DNA of 64,000 nucleotides from Desulfobacterales bacterium HSG2 (GCA_030378035.1 JAUCGI010000007.1:1-64000); one strand, 5' to 3'; positions 46,633 to 55,666 are shown, counted from the first letter of the stretch. Translations and numbers: made by a program. Notes: a model not told the origin generated them from the sequence alone.

Positions 46633-48861
46633 TTAAAAGCCCTCAAACTCATCATTTCCGGCATCGCCTTTTTTTTTTCCTTTTTCACTCATACCCATTT
46701 TACGGCCTGCGGAATCGCCGGCTGGTTTCCCGCTCTTTGAACCCGCTCTCCTTCCGATCCTGCCCTCTGTTTCCGCTCTTGCCATGATGGCTCCGATCTT
46801 TTCAATTTTTTCGGGCAGAAAACTCGTTTCGGAGACAGCCTGCAAACTTCTCGGAGTGACATCGGCCTTCATTCTGAAATACCCGATTGCACTCCGGAGC
46901 CGTTTCGTCTGGGAAGTCATCTCCTGTGAGTTCATGGCCACCGACTTGGCAGTCTCAGCCAGTTCCTCGGATGACTGAACATTCTGCTGAATCCCCTGAT
47001 CCAGATACTGGATTGATTTGTTGATCTGCCCGGATCCCAGGCTCTGCTCATTGCACGCCGCGCTGATCTCCTGCACCAGTTCGGCGGTTCTCCGAATATC
47101 CGGGACAATTCGGGAAAGCATGTCGCCGGCTCTTTCCGCAACTTCCACGCTGAAGACCGACAGCTCGCCGATCTCACCCGCGGCCGTTTTGCACCGCTCG
47201 GCCAGCCTGCGAACCTCGGATGCCACCACCGCGAAACCTCTGCCGTGCTCACCGGCCCGGGCCGCCTCAATCGCCGCATTCAGTGCCAGCAGATCCGTCC
47301 TCCTGGCGATCTCCTCGATAACTGCGATCCTCTCTGTGATCTCCCTCACCGCCTTCGCTGTTTTAAGCACGGCCTCACCTCCCTCACGGGCATCCTCCGC
47401 CGATTTCAGCGCGATCCTTTCGGTCTGCGCCGCATTGTCCGCATTGCGTCTGATATTGGAAGTCATCTCCTCCATGGAGGCCGACGCCTCCTCAGCCGAG
47501 GCGGCCTGCTCCGATGCGCCCCGCGATATCTGCCGGCTGACTGACGCAAACCTGTCCGCCGATGACCTGACATCGTCCGCCATGAGTCCGACACTGTCAG
47601 CGGTTCTCTTCACATGGGTCACAGTCTCCCTGAAATTTGACGCCATATTTTTCATAGCCCTGAGTAACTGGCCTATTTCATCCTTCTTCCTGTTCGCTTC
47701 GATATCCTGTGTCAGGTCTCCTTCCGCAATGGCATGGGCAATTTTGGCGGCCTTTGAAATCGGTCCGGCAATTCTTGTGGCAATAAACAATGAGACAATA
47801 ACAAAAATGACAAGAGACGCCACGCCGATACCAAGAATCCGGACCTGAAGATTCTCCTTTGACTTCATGCCGTGAGAAAGAATTCTCTGCTCGATTCCGA
47901 CGACCTGCTGTCCAGGCATGCCGACACATAAGATACCAATTTTCTCACCTTCGGAGCTTGTAATGGCGGAACAGACGGTAAAATAATTTTTGCCCGCAAG
48001 TGTCAGAGATATGTTTTTCGGTTTGTCAGCCTCACAGACTTGTCTCAGTATTTTCGTGCTTATCCAAAGTTCCCCGGAAACCGCGTCATCTTCCCCTTCG
48101 CCGCTGAATCCCGCATGAACAACGGGAACGGTCCCGGACCAGATTGCGGAGGACAGACCTGTGGTATCATAAAACTTCTTCAAAGGCCCGGTGTAATTAT
48201 TCAGAAATTTTCCTGTGATCAGCACAGCAATCGGATCATTGAAATCATCTTTGACAATCTTTGCCGATGCAAAGCTTATGAAATCGTTCCCTGTGAAATT
48301 CCTGTCTGTCAGTCTGAAAGCTTTTATAAAATCAGCGTCATGTCTTGTCACAGTACGCAGATTCTGTTCCTCATCTTCCGAACCGCTTTTCAGACAGTCC
48401 AAGACTCTCTTCCCGAGTTCCCAGGACGGATAAAACTTGTTCAGCCAATTCGTATCGACATCATCATTAATATCAGACGGAGAAGATGCGAGATGGTGTC
48501 CCCCAAGATCAAACAACACGGCAAAGTCCGCTTTGTCGGTACGGGTTCTGAAATCGTCAAGGATACCGGTCAGGGCGTTGACCTGATAGCTTTCTATGTT
48601 TGCTATCAGACCGGAATGACGGGCAATATCTGTTGCCATGCGCCCGGTCTCTTCCATGATCCCGCTGACTGTCTGTTCAAATACACGATGATACCCGAAA
48701 AGGGTTTTGTTTGTCATGGCTGTCAGATCATTAGAAAGCATTTCCGACTGCTTCCCGATGGTTGCGCTCAGTTCCGAGGATATCAGAATACCCAGTGCCA
48801 TGATGATAATTGCAGCCGTTATACAGAAACTTGAAAGTATCTTGTATTTTATGCTTTTCAT
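46633..48861 (-). CDS. methyl-accepting chemotaxis protein, periplasmic Cache-like sensor
   Basis: A 742-residue receptor. TM1 is at about 8-30, a periplasmic domain of about 310 residues contains sCache-like features ([31 protein letters not shown]), and TM2 is at about 350-370. HAMP and the signalling domain follow, with the canonical tip [19 protein letters not shown]. The tail ends DEFEGF, the probable CheR/CheB pentapeptide. The signalling half is closely related to the receptors at 39757 and 43654, whereas the sensor is unrelated to theirs. A methylation-helix segment that others have before the tip is a few residues shorter here (ISRGASEQ directly after SVSRQ). The ligand is unknown. 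Confidence 0.92.
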   Translation of the reverse strand: MKSIKYKILSSFCITAAIIIMALGILISSELSATIGKQSEMLSNDLTAMTNKTLFGYHRVFEQTVSGIMEETGRMATDIARHSGLIANIESYQVNALTGILDDFRTRTDKADFAVLFDLGGHHLASSPSDINDDVDTNWLNKFYPSWELGKRVLDCLKSGSEDEEQNLRTVTRHDADFIKAFRLTDRNFTGNDFISFASAKIVKDDFNDPIAVLITGKFLNNYTGPLKKFYDTTGLSSAIWSGTVPVVHAGFSGEGEDDAVSGELWISTKILRQVCEADKPKNISLTLAGKNYFTVCSAITSSEGEKIGILCVGMPGQQVVGIEQRILSHGMKSKENLQVRILGIGVASLVIFVIVSLFIATRIAGPISKAAKIAHAIAEGDLTQDIEANRKKDEIGQLLRAMKNMASNFRETVTHVKRTADSVGLMADDVRSSADRFASVSRQISRGASEQAASAEEASASMEEMTSNIRRNADNAAQTERIALKSAEDAREGGEAVLKTAKAVREITERIAVIEEIARRTDLLALNAAIEAARAGEHGRGFAVVASEVRRLAERCKTAAGEIGELSVFSVEVAERAGDMLSRIVPDIRRTAELVQEISAACNEQSLGSGQINKSIQYLDQGIQQNVQSSEELAETAKSVAMNSQEMTSQTKRLRSAIGYFRMKADVTPRSLQAVSETSFLPEKIEKIGAIMARAETEGRIGRRAGSKSGKPAGDSAGRKMGMSEKGKKKGDAGNDEFEGF

Positions 48862-48874
48862 AACGGTTATCTCC

Positions 48875-49012
48875 GATTAAGGGTTAAGGGGTTAAGGGTT
48901 AAGGTTTAAGGTTTAAGGTTTAAGGTTTAAGGTTTAAGGTCGGATGCCGGGGAAATCCTTAACCCTTAACCCCTAACCTTAACCCTTAAACCCTTAACCC
49001 TTAACCCTTGGC
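48875..49012. repeat. inverted-arm heptamer element (TTAAGGG/GGTTTAA)
   Basis: The left arm is TTAAGGG and GGTTTAA repeats; the right arm is CCCTTAA-type repeats; the spacer is GGTCGGATGCCGGGGAAATC. The arms can pair over about 50 bp. It separates the receptor from the binding-protein gene. Confidence 0.92.
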
Positions 49013-49015
49013 CCT

Positions 49016-49807
49016 CTAAAACGATATTCCGCCCGCACTCCTGATTATGTCGTGTGCTGACACAGAAGTGGCGAACTCCGTGAATTTTCTGATAACGCCG
49101 GTATTATTTTTTTCCATGAATACGAGCGCGCTCGTGACAAAATAGGGATAGTCGGGATCAGCCGGGCTTTTCCCGTTAATCATCAGGACATCCGCATTTG
49201 CATCCTTCACAACATCATAAGCACCGAAGGCTATTGCACCGGCCTTTGATTCCACAACAGACAAGGTCTCGGGGGTACTGTAGGTTGTTTTTGATCTGGA
49301 TGTTATCGCAATGTCTTTGAAACCCGGAAATGATTTCAGCAACAGCCTGAGGCTGCTGCTGCTTTTCTGCCGAACGACAACTCTTATCCTGACATCTCTG
49401 CCACCCGCTTTTTTCCAGTTCGTAATCCTGCCGCCATAGACATCAAGTATGTGCTGAGTTGAGATGTCCCTGACACCGGCCGCTTTGTTCACAAAAAAAA
49501 CAACCGGTATTTTTGCAACAGGAACATACATGAGCTTGTAGGTCTTTTCACTGTCCCTGATTTTTCTTGCGACACGCGCCAAGACGTTTCTGCCTGTGCC
49601 GACAGCCTTTATCCCGCCTCCGGAACCGATACTCGGGGGAACGATTACTGTGACCCCCGGGTTGTTCCGGCTGAAAGCCGTGCCGACCGACTTGATGAGT
49701 GTTGTGCCGATCCCCGATCCGACAATGGTAATTTCCTCCGCCATGGCCGGACAGGAAATCGCCATCCCCATAGTCAAAAGTACAATTACGATTAATGCTT
49801 TCCTCAT
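49016..49807 (-). CDS. PstS-like phosphate-type substrate-binding protein
   Basis: A 263-residue exported protein with a signal peptide ending AMAEE, then ITIVGSGIGTTLIKSVGTAF, the N-terminal strand and anion-binding turn typical of PstS-like proteins, and VVRQKSSSSLRLLLKSF for the second lobe. VYGGRITNWKKAGG is a characteristic PstS-family segment. AAGGAGGAAAA precedes the start. No pstCAB genes are nearby and it follows four chemoreceptors, so a sensory role or service to a distant transporter is possible. Its first codons and leader are partly duplicated at 50079-50190. Confidence 0.88.
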   Translation of the reverse strand: MRKALIVIVLLTMGMAISCPAMAEEITIVGSGIGTTLIKSVGTAFSRNNPGVTVIVPPSIGSGGGIKAVGTGRNVLARVARKIRDSEKTYKLMYVPVAKIPVVFFVNKAAGVRDISTQHILDVYGGRITNWKKAGGRDVRIRVVVRQKSSSSLRLLLKSFPGFKDIAITSRSKTTYSTPETLSVVESKAGAIAFGAYDVVKDANADVLMINGKSPADPDYPYFVTSALVFMEKNNTGVIRKFTEFATSVSAHDIIRSAGGISF

Positions 49808-49904
49808 TTTTCCTCCTTCTGTTTTTATAAGTTTTAAGTTTTAAGTTTCCTCAACAACAGTGCGCAAGTCACCAGAATATCATCATTAACACCTCATTTC
49901 GCCA

Positions 49905-50078
49905 ATGCTGTCAAACACCAAACACCAAGCATCCAGCATCAAGCACCCAGCATCCAGCACCCAGCATCAAGCACCCAGCATCAAGCACCCAGCATCAAGC
50001 ACCCAGCATCAAGCATCAAGCATCAAGCATCAAGCATCAAGCATCAAGCATCAAGCATCAAGCATCAAGCATCATCCC
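49905..50078. repeat. 7-bp tandem array beginning TGCTGTCAA
   Basis: About 24 units of CATCAAG, CACCCAG and CATCCAG type after an anchor TGCTGTCAAACACC. The units alternate in the left part and become uniform CATCAAG on the right. Confidence 0.93.
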
Positions 50079-50190
50079 ATAGCCAAAAGTAAAGTTACGA
50101 TTAATGCTTTCTCATTTTTCCTCCTTCCCGTTTCAAGTTTCCCCGACAACAGTGTGCAGATCACCAGAGTTTCATCATTAACACCTCCTT
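50079..50190. pseudogene. duplicated 5' end and leader of the PstS-like gene
   Basis: CATAGCCAAAAGTAAAGTTA and ATTAATGCTTTCTCATTTTT, with the following leader to CACCAATGCTGTCAAG, match 49768-49915 (the start of the binding-protein gene and its upstream region). The copy therefore holds the first dozen codons, Shine-Dalgarno site and leader, ending again in a heptamer array. Confidence 0.85.
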
Positions 50191-50194
50191 TCAC

Positions 50195-50395
50195 CAATGC
50201 TGTCAAGCATAAAGCATAAAATATCAAACGTCAAGCATTCGGCATCAAACATCCAGCATCAAACATCCAGCATCAAACATCAAACATCAAGCATCAAACA
50301 TCAAGCATCAAACATCAAGCATCAAACATCAAGCATCAAGCATCAAGCATCAAGCATCAAACATCAAACATCAAACATCAAACATCCTGAAAATT
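50195..50395. repeat. 7-bp tandem array, third copy
   Basis: About 27 units, mainly CATCAAA and CATCAAG, after the anchor TGCTGTCAAGCATAAAGC. Bases 50396-51235 hold no gene that I can support. Confidence 0.93.
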
Positions 50396-50650
50396 TAATG
50401 TTGACATTCGCTTGTATTTCTGATAAGAAGCTAAGGAATAAAGGGTTGCCTTATAATTTTAGCCTGTTAAAAAAGCGCGGAGACAGCGGAGACCCGCGGG
50501 GTTCGGATGAGACTTCGCGGCACTCTGCGCGTCATCTGTGGTAAAAGCGGATTCAGACCACAAAATCCGTTGGGATCAGGAACATTTGAGCTTTCCAGTT
50601 TCGGTCTAAACGCTTGTCTATATTATATTAGTTATAAATGCAGGATCTCT

Positions 50651-50769
50651 GAAAATGCTCCCGGAATCTCCGGTTCCGTCCGCGGAAATATCGGACCGGT
50701 CCGCAAAATGTCGGGGAGACCGGCGCGGCGCATGCGTCATTCCAGGACATGTTTCCGGAGCATTTTCAC
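50651..50769. repeat. 119-bp inverted-repeat element
   Basis: TGAAAATGCTCC and GGAGCATTTTCA form inverted ends; the interior is GC-rich (GTCCGCGGAAATATCGGACC). It adjoins the 57-bp palindrome. Confidence 0.7.
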
Positions 50770-50826
50770 AGTTCGTAGTTCCGCCTTTAGGCGGTGCGGC
50801 ACCGCCTAAAGGCGGAACTACGAACT
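50770..50826. repeat. 57-bp perfect palindrome
   Basis: A 28-bp arm starting AGTTCGTAGTTCCGCC and containing TTTAGGCGGTGC is perfectly inverted around one base. Shorter relatives lie near 26925-26962 (TAGTTCCGCCTTCAGGCGG) and inside the element at 9060. It would extrude a strong cruciform or make a strong RNA hairpin. Confidence 0.9.
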
Positions 50827-51235
50827 TTAAACTCATTTTCCCGGACCGCGCAGTGAGGCCGGAGTACGGGCAGTTTGCAGAATCATAATTTTATGATGAG
50901 CCGGATATCCGAGGTTTTACCGCCCGGATCATGCCGGATCCGGAATTTGAAAACAAACTGTTGACATTTGAATTATCTTTGGATATATGCTTATAATACG
51001 GGGTTCCGACACACTTTTAAGTTTATCAGCCCAACTGCCTTGTTTCATTACTGAGGAAACTGGACATTGAAAAGGTTCTGAAAGGCGAACAAAAAATTAC
51101 ACGCGAACATTGTCTCCGAACTTGTAAGTGAAATACAGCATGCTGTGTCACATGTCACAATTTCGGATGTGTCCCACTTATTACTGTAAAGGATAAAAAT
51201 ATTCTTCAACACATAGCTGAATTTAAGGCATTGAA

Positions 51236-51880
51236 ATGGCTGCTCAATATAAAAATGGCAAACGGAAAAGAAACGGCAAATTACCGATATTTGATCCCAA
51301 CCCCAGCGGCCGATTTGTCCATGAGGTTTTGAAACAAACATCTGTCCGGGGCATACTGATCGGACGATTGGCGGTATGGGTGTGGCTTTCAGAAGACAAA
51401 AAGCACTCATTTACAAAGGATATGGATATCGCTGTGACAAGAGAAGGGCTTCACAGAATACGGAAATGGCTGAATGAAAGGCAAATAAAGTATCTTGAAC
51501 TGGAAATCGGCGGGATAAATGTGGACCGGCCCAATCAGATCAATGTGGATTTCATAACAAGATATTGTGCATTCGGAGATTTCAGCCCGCTTTTTGAGGA
51601 TGCAATTAATTTTGCCACCGAACACGGTGAAACCATCGAAGTCGGAGAGGATGAATTATTTGTGATGTCGCCGGAACACCTTGTGGCAATGAAAATTGGT
51701 ACCGGTGAGAAAAAAGATGAAGATGATGCGGAGGCATTGCTCGGAGATGCGGATATCCATATTGATAACACCCGTTCTCTCATCCTGAAATTTCTCGGGC
51801 CGGGATCGCTGAGCCGTTTTGAGGTGATGCTGAGAAAAATCGGTCATCCCAGTGCAAAATCAGTATATAAGGACTCATGA
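51236..51880 (+). CDS. nucleotidyltransferase-fold protein
   Basis: A 214-residue cytoplasmic protein. GILIGRLAVWVWL followed by FTKDMDIAV (about residues 40-66) is the helix-turn and DxD pattern of minimal nucleotidyltransferase-like proteins (AbiEii/DUF1814-like). The usual GG before the metal-binding Asp pair is IGR, so activity is uncertain. The SPEHLVAMKI segment (about 143-152) is typical of this group. Its stop overlaps the ATG of a 38-codon gene. Many such proteins belong to toxin-antitoxin or defence pairs, but no AbiEi or HEPN partner is seen. A TTGACA...TATATG promoter-like pair lies at 50961-50989. Confidence 0.7.
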   Translation: MAAQYKNGKRKRNGKLPIFDPNPSGRFVHEVLKQTSVRGILIGRLAVWVWLSEDKKHSFTKDMDIAVTREGLHRIRKWLNERQIKYLELEIGGINVDRPNQINVDFITRYCAFGDFSPLFEDAINFATEHGETIEVGEDELFVMSPEHLVAMKIGTGEKKDEDDAEALLGDADIHIDNTRSLILKFLGPGSLSRFEVMLRKIGHPSAKSVYKDS

Positions 51881-51993
51881 ACGAAGTGGCAGAGCCTGAT
51901 CCGGATCATAACAACCAACTGATACCGGATCGGTTGCTGACGGATGATCCGGACTGGCTGGAGAATCTGCTGGCCGAACGCCAGGTCAGGTAA
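51877..51993 (+). CDS. 38-residue acidic protein coupled to the nucleotidyltransferase gene
   Basis: The ATG overlaps the upstream stop (ATGA), so translation can be coupled. The peptide is acidic: many Asp and Glu, DPDHNNQLIPDRLL, then DDPDWLENLLAERQVR. No family is recognised. The ATGA overlap and lack of repeats favour a real gene, possibly a small antitoxin-like or stabilising partner; this is weakly supported. Confidence 0.5.
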   Translation: MNEVAEPDPDHNNQLIPDRLLTDDPDWLENLLAERQVR

Positions 51994-52017
51994 GGGTCTG
52001 TCGGCGATAACTTTTAG

Positions 52018-52300
52018 GTATATGAACATAAATTTTCTGGCTAATAAACATCTGTCGGAAGTTTATATCTAACACAAAGGCACGGAGGCACAAAGATAAG
52101 GCACAGTAGGGATAAACAAAATAGTGCTTAAATATGTACATTTTATGTGATCTGAATAACAATTTTCCAGTTCCTTACCGAAAATCAGAGTTTTTTTATA
52201 CAGATTCGGATCATCTTAATCTTGCTTTTGCTTTTGCTCTTGCTCTTAACCTTGCCCATGTCCGTTTGATTAAGATCAAGATTAAATGATACATTTTTAA
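52018..52300. repeat. decayed family B element and inverted-arm hexamer element, copy 3
   Basis: About 52018-52130 resembles family B (ATAAATTTTCTGGC, ACACAAAGGCACGGAGGC). At 52208-52290 are CTTTTG and CTCTTG hexamers, a CCTTGCCCATGTCCG centre, and GATTAAGATCAAGATTAAAT arms. The flanking GTGTAAACTTAG ends are missing. Confidence 0.7.
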
Positions 52301-52366
52301 ACACTTTTATATAAAAACTGTCCCATCTACGCATAATGTCATACATTTTCTGACTTCGGCAGCGGT

Positions 52367-52426
52367 GGATTCCGGGTCAGAACTGAAAAAATGTCCCATT
52401 TTTTTAGTTTTACCCGGAATGACAGG
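52367..52426. repeat. GGATTCCGGGTCAGAA hairpin (family J), copy 2
   Basis: As at 39563 with four changes in the right arm (TTTAGTTTTACCCGGAATG). It lies about 50 bp before the octahaem cytochrome start. Confidence 0.8.
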
Positions 52427-52474
52427 TGGAGTGGGACACACCCTAAAAACTGCAACTATTGAAAGGAGGAGAAT

Positions 52475-53740
52475 ATGAAAGGTAAAAGATTGACAATGAT
52501 TCTTGTATTGTGTGTAATGGCCGTGACATTGGCGGCATGCGGTGCCGAAAAGCCGGTAGACGTGAACGCGATCATGGCACAGCCAAAGAGTTTTGTGGGG
52601 TCGGATACCTGCAAAAAGTGTCATCTGGAACATTATGATTCCTGGAAGATGACCATGCACAGCCGCATGACCCAGGACGCCCAAAAGAACCAGGACGCCA
52701 TTATCACCGAAATCAGCGAGGAAAAGATACGCGAGGACTTGGCGAAATTAGGCGATAAGCTCAAAGTGCCTGCGGATAAGATTTACATTCCCAAAACCGA
52801 GGAGATCAGATATACCATCGGAAGCCAGTGGAAGCAGCGTTTCATAGTGGAAAAGGATAGTACGCTCTACATTTCTCCCATTCAGTATAATGCGGATACT
52901 CACCGATGGGTCAATTACCATGAGGCAGACTGGGACAAACGCCCATGGCTCCTTAAATGCGGCGGGTGTCATGCCACCGGTGTGGATCTGGAAAAAGGCA
53001 CTTTCAAAGAAACGGGCGTGGCGTGCGAGGCATGTCACGGCAAAGGTTCATGGCATGCGGCCCTGCCCAAGACAGAGATTTTTGAAAAGCGGCAGACAAT
53101 CGTCAATCCGGGCAAACTGACGATGGGGGTGGCTGTTCAAATCTGCGGTTCCTGTCATAATCGCGGCAAATCGACAAAAGTCAAAGGCGCGGGCTGGCCT
53201 GTGGGCTATGAGCCGGGCAAGGCGCTTGAAGCTTTTTATCAATCGACCTCTTATGCCGGCGGAGATGTGAAACATTTGTACGCCAACGAGTTTTCCAAGG
53301 GGCACCACCAGCAATACATCGACTGGGTGCAGTCCCAGCATTACAAGGAAGGCGTGACCTGCACATCCTGTCATTTTGTGCATCAGATAGGCATGCCGCC
53401 CACCCGTTCCCAGACATTGTCAGCAGGCTCCAAGCAGTGCTTTGAATGTCATGTGACGATGAACAAACTCAGGGCCCACAAGCTCCACTCCTTTGGCAAC
53501 TGTATCGGCTGCCACATGCCGAGAATTGCCAAGAGCGCGGAATCCGGAGACATTCACAGTCATGTGTTTGTGACTTTGCTGCCCGAAGACACATTGAAGA
53601 ACCCGGACATCCCCAATTCGTGTCAGGCCTGTCATAAGCACAAAGATGATGATCTGAAACATCTCCATAAGGAGGCGTTTGGAGAGGAGCCTGATGAATC
53701 CGCAGAGAAGACGGAAGATGGCGGAGGTGTTCCCGAGTAG
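52475..53740 (+). CDS. octahaem cytochrome c lipoprotein
   Basis: A 421-residue protein. MKGKRLTMILVLCVMAVTLA then ACG is a lipoprotein signal, so the N-terminal Cys should be lipidated. Eight CxxCH sites are present: CKKCH, CGGCH, CEACH, CGSCH, CTSCH, CFECH, CIGCH and CQACH. The start of the mature part (DTCKKCHLEHYDSWKMTMHSRM) resembles the cytochrome c554 superfamily. Extra His (GHHQQYIDW, HKLHSF) can supply axial ligands. GAAAGGAGG precedes the start. It heads a likely operon with a trihaem cytochrome and a cytochrome b, so it probably passes electrons from the quinone pool towards a periplasmic or extracellular acceptor. Confidence 0.92.
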   Translation: MKGKRLTMILVLCVMAVTLAACGAEKPVDVNAIMAQPKSFVGSDTCKKCHLEHYDSWKMTMHSRMTQDAQKNQDAIITEISEEKIREDLAKLGDKLKVPADKIYIPKTEEIRYTIGSQWKQRFIVEKDSTLYISPIQYNADTHRWVNYHEADWDKRPWLLKCGGCHATGVDLEKGTFKETGVACEACHGKGSWHAALPKTEIFEKRQTIVNPGKLTMGVAVQICGSCHNRGKSTKVKGAGWPVGYEPGKALEAFYQSTSYAGGDVKHLYANEFSKGHHQQYIDWVQSQHYKEGVTCTSCHFVHQIGMPPTRSQTLSAGSKQCFECHVTMNKLRAHKLHSFGNCIGCHMPRIAKSAESGDIHSHVFVTLLPEDTLKNPDIPNSCQACHKHKDDDLKHLHKEAFGEEPDESAEKTEDGGGVPE

Positions 53741-53767
53741 AAAATTCGTGTTTGGTGTTTTGTGATT

Positions 53768-53898
53768 GGCATCCTTCATTTGGCAGTTTACGCCTTACTG
53801 TAGAACGATTTTCCAAATCGTTCGGAACCGTTTGCAAAACTGTTCCGCGGGTCAGAAAAAGTGTAAACTACTTTTCAGTTTTTATTATGAGGGATGCC
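53768..53898. mobile_element. family A miniature element, divergent core
   Basis: 131 bp. The ends are GGCATCCTTCATTTG and GGGATGCC; the core is replaced by ACGATTTTCCAAATCGTTCG. The flanks TTGTGATT and TTGCGATT match at seven of eight positions. It interrupts the gap between two cytochrome genes of one operon. Confidence 0.8.
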
Positions 53899-53958
53899 TT
53901 GCGATTCGTGTTTTTTCTGGCTGACAAACCCGGAAAGAGACGAATTCAGGAGGTACCG

Positions 53959-54633
53959 ATGATGAAGATAATGTGTGAAAAAATGACCATTCTCCAAGCA
54001 GCGGCGGTGCTGGCGGTGCTGCTGTTTCTGCCCGGAATGGTCCCTGCCCAGGAGGAGATGGCTTCGGCCATCCGGCGGTACAAGGATCGTGAGGCAAGCT
54101 CGGGTTACTATGAGGAATACGAGGTTATGCCCCGTAGCCGCCGGATACCGGTGGGCGTGCGGGGAGTGGGTCGGGAGGTATTCCCTCACAGTCCCTCAGC
54201 AGCAAAAGTGCGTATCCGGACACGCCTGTCGGACTCCCATGCAGGCATCAAGTTTTACTGGAACTGGCGGTGCGAGGACTGCCATGTCAGGGAAGCAAAG
54301 GACATCCACACCGTCCGGGCAAACCTGACCTGCCGCCAGTGTCACGGCAATGAGCCCATCGCCAGTATTGACCATTACCGTTCACCCATGAACCCCATAC
54401 GCAGACACGCTTATGTGTGCGCCAAATGCCACGAAGGTGCCAGCGCGTCGTTTTCCACTTATGTGGTGCATGCTCCCAACCCGGCCATGCTCAGCACGAA
54501 AAGCAGCTTTCCGGTTCTTTTTTATGTCTTCTGGGTTATGGTAGCTATCGCGGTGGGCACTTTTGTGGTGTTTCTGCCTCATACGGTAATGTGGGGCATT
54601 CGGGAACTCTTTCAGAAAGGAGAAAAAAGATGA
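53959..54633 (+). CDS. membrane-anchored trihaem cytochrome c
   Basis: A 224-residue protein. The start is the ATG at 53959 with AGGAGGT five bases upstream; upstream in-frame codons lie within a miniature element. Signal peptide to about residue 30, then a basic segment, three haem sites (CEDCH, CRQCH, CAKCH) and a C-terminal membrane helix (VLFYVFWVMVAIAVGTFVVF) with a basic tail. It should sit on the periplasmic face. The stop overlaps the start of the cytochrome b gene (ATGA). NrfH/NapC-type quinol oxidases have four haems and an N-terminal anchor, so this is a different type, probably the link between cytochrome b and the octahaem protein. Confidence 0.9.
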   Translation: MMKIMCEKMTILQAAAVLAVLLFLPGMVPAQEEMASAIRRYKDREASSGYYEEYEVMPRSRRIPVGVRGVGREVFPHSPSAAKVRIRTRLSDSHAGIKFYWNWRCEDCHVREAKDIHTVRANLTCRQCHGNEPIASIDHYRSPMNPIRRHAYVCAKCHEGASASFSTYVVHAPNPAMLSTKSSFPVLFYVFWVMVAIAVGTFVVFLPHTVMWGIRELFQKGEKR

Positions 54634-55463
54634 ACTCAGAGACAAAAAACAGGATCAGGCGATTCAGCCCGGTACAGAGATTCTTTCATCTGCTTCTCAT
54701 GCTCTCTTTTCTGACCCAGGGCGCCACAGGACTGGCTCGCATGTATATTGAGACCCCATGGGGAAAGTGGCTGAGTTGGATATTTGGCGGCTATGAATCC
54801 GCGCTGACAGTTCACATATGGGTTGGTATTTTTATGATTTGCGGTTTTGTGATTCATTTCCTTTATGTGATCTTCAAAATTGACTGGCGCAACTTCCCGG
54901 GCAGCCTTTTCGGGCCGGATTCCCTGCTCCTCCAGCCCCGGGATATAAAAGAGTTTTTCCAGCATGTCGGCTGGTTCCTGGGAATCGCCAAAGCCCCGCG
55001 GTTCGACCGATGGGGGTATTGGGAAAAATTTGACTACTGGGCTGTGTTCTGGGGGATGGTCATCATGGGATGCACAGGTCTGATTCTGGCCTATCCCATG
55101 GATTCAACCCGGTTCATGCCCGGATGGGGATTGAACGTGGCCTTCTGGGTTCACCGCATCGAGGCGATACTGGCCATGGCCCATGTGTTTCTTATCCATT
55201 TTTTCATTGCTCATCTGCGTCGCCACAATTTTCCAATGGATCGGGCCATGTTCGAGGGGAGTGTGGACCTTACTGCCACCCGCCATGAAAAACCCGCGTG
55301 GGTGGCCCGGCTTGAGCAAGACGGCAAACTGGAGGATAGTCTGGTTAACGAATCGAAGATCGGCCGGCGCGTTCTCTTTTATCTCGTTGGCTATGCTGCC
55401 ATGGCCATCGGGGTGTTTTTGCTCGCAGGGGGCATAATCAACAGCCCTTATATTACTTGGTAA
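54630..55463 (+). CDS. cytochrome b561/FdnI-like membrane subunit
   Basis: A 277-residue integral membrane protein with about five hydrophobic helices. RRFSPVQRFFHLLLMLSFL begins the first, and His residues in HLLLML, TVHIWVG, HFLYVIF, HRIEAI and HVFLIHFFIAH are candidate b-haem ligands. This fits the Ni/Fe-hydrogenase and formate dehydrogenase gamma-type cytochrome b561 group. It would oxidise or reduce menaquinone and exchange electrons with the preceding multihaem cytochromes. AGAAAGGAG precedes the start inside the previous gene. No catalytic dehydrogenase subunit is present, so it is likely a quinone-cytochrome connector. Confidence 0.9.
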   Translation: MNSETKNRIRRFSPVQRFFHLLLMLSFLTQGATGLARMYIETPWGKWLSWIFGGYESALTVHIWVGIFMICGFVIHFLYVIFKIDWRNFPGSLFGPDSLLLQPRDIKEFFQHVGWFLGIAKAPRFDRWGYWEKFDYWAVFWGMVIMGCTGLILAYPMDSTRFMPGWGLNVAFWVHRIEAILAMAHVFLIHFFIAHLRRHNFPMDRAMFEGSVDLTATRHEKPAWVARLEQDGKLEDSLVNESKIGRRVLFYLVGYAAMAIGVFLLAGGIINSPYITW

Positions 55464-55586
55464 CCCGGAATTATCTGCTACCACAACTTGTAAATTCGTC
55501 CCTCCCTTTTCCATTATAAGAGAGGGGGACGAATTTGCAAATTAAGTTTACACTTATGCTACAGAGCTAAGTACAGGAAAAAAAGT

Positions 55587-55666
55587 GGATTCCGGGTCGG
55601 AAATGCCGGGAATCCCCTTCGACAGGCTCAGGGAACGATTCCCGGCATTTCCGCCCGGAATGACAG
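55587..55666. repeat. GGATTCCGGGTCGGAA hairpin (family J), copy 3
   Basis: GGAAATGCCGGGAATC and its inverse GATTCCCGGCATTTCC, with a CCTTCGACAGGCTCAGGGAA centre. TAAGTTTACACTTATG, an end of the hexamer elements, lies just before it at about 55543-55558. Confidence 0.8.

Noticed and set aside
48875-49012. Telomere-like TTAAGGG repeats as a replicon end
   Set aside because: Genes continue in the same orientation on both sides, and the repeats form inverted arms like the other internal elements.
53752-53958. N-terminal extension of the trihaem cytochrome from 53752
   Set aside because: The extension is encoded by a family A miniature element; the ATG at 53959 has a strong Shine-Dalgarno site and begins a normal signal peptide.
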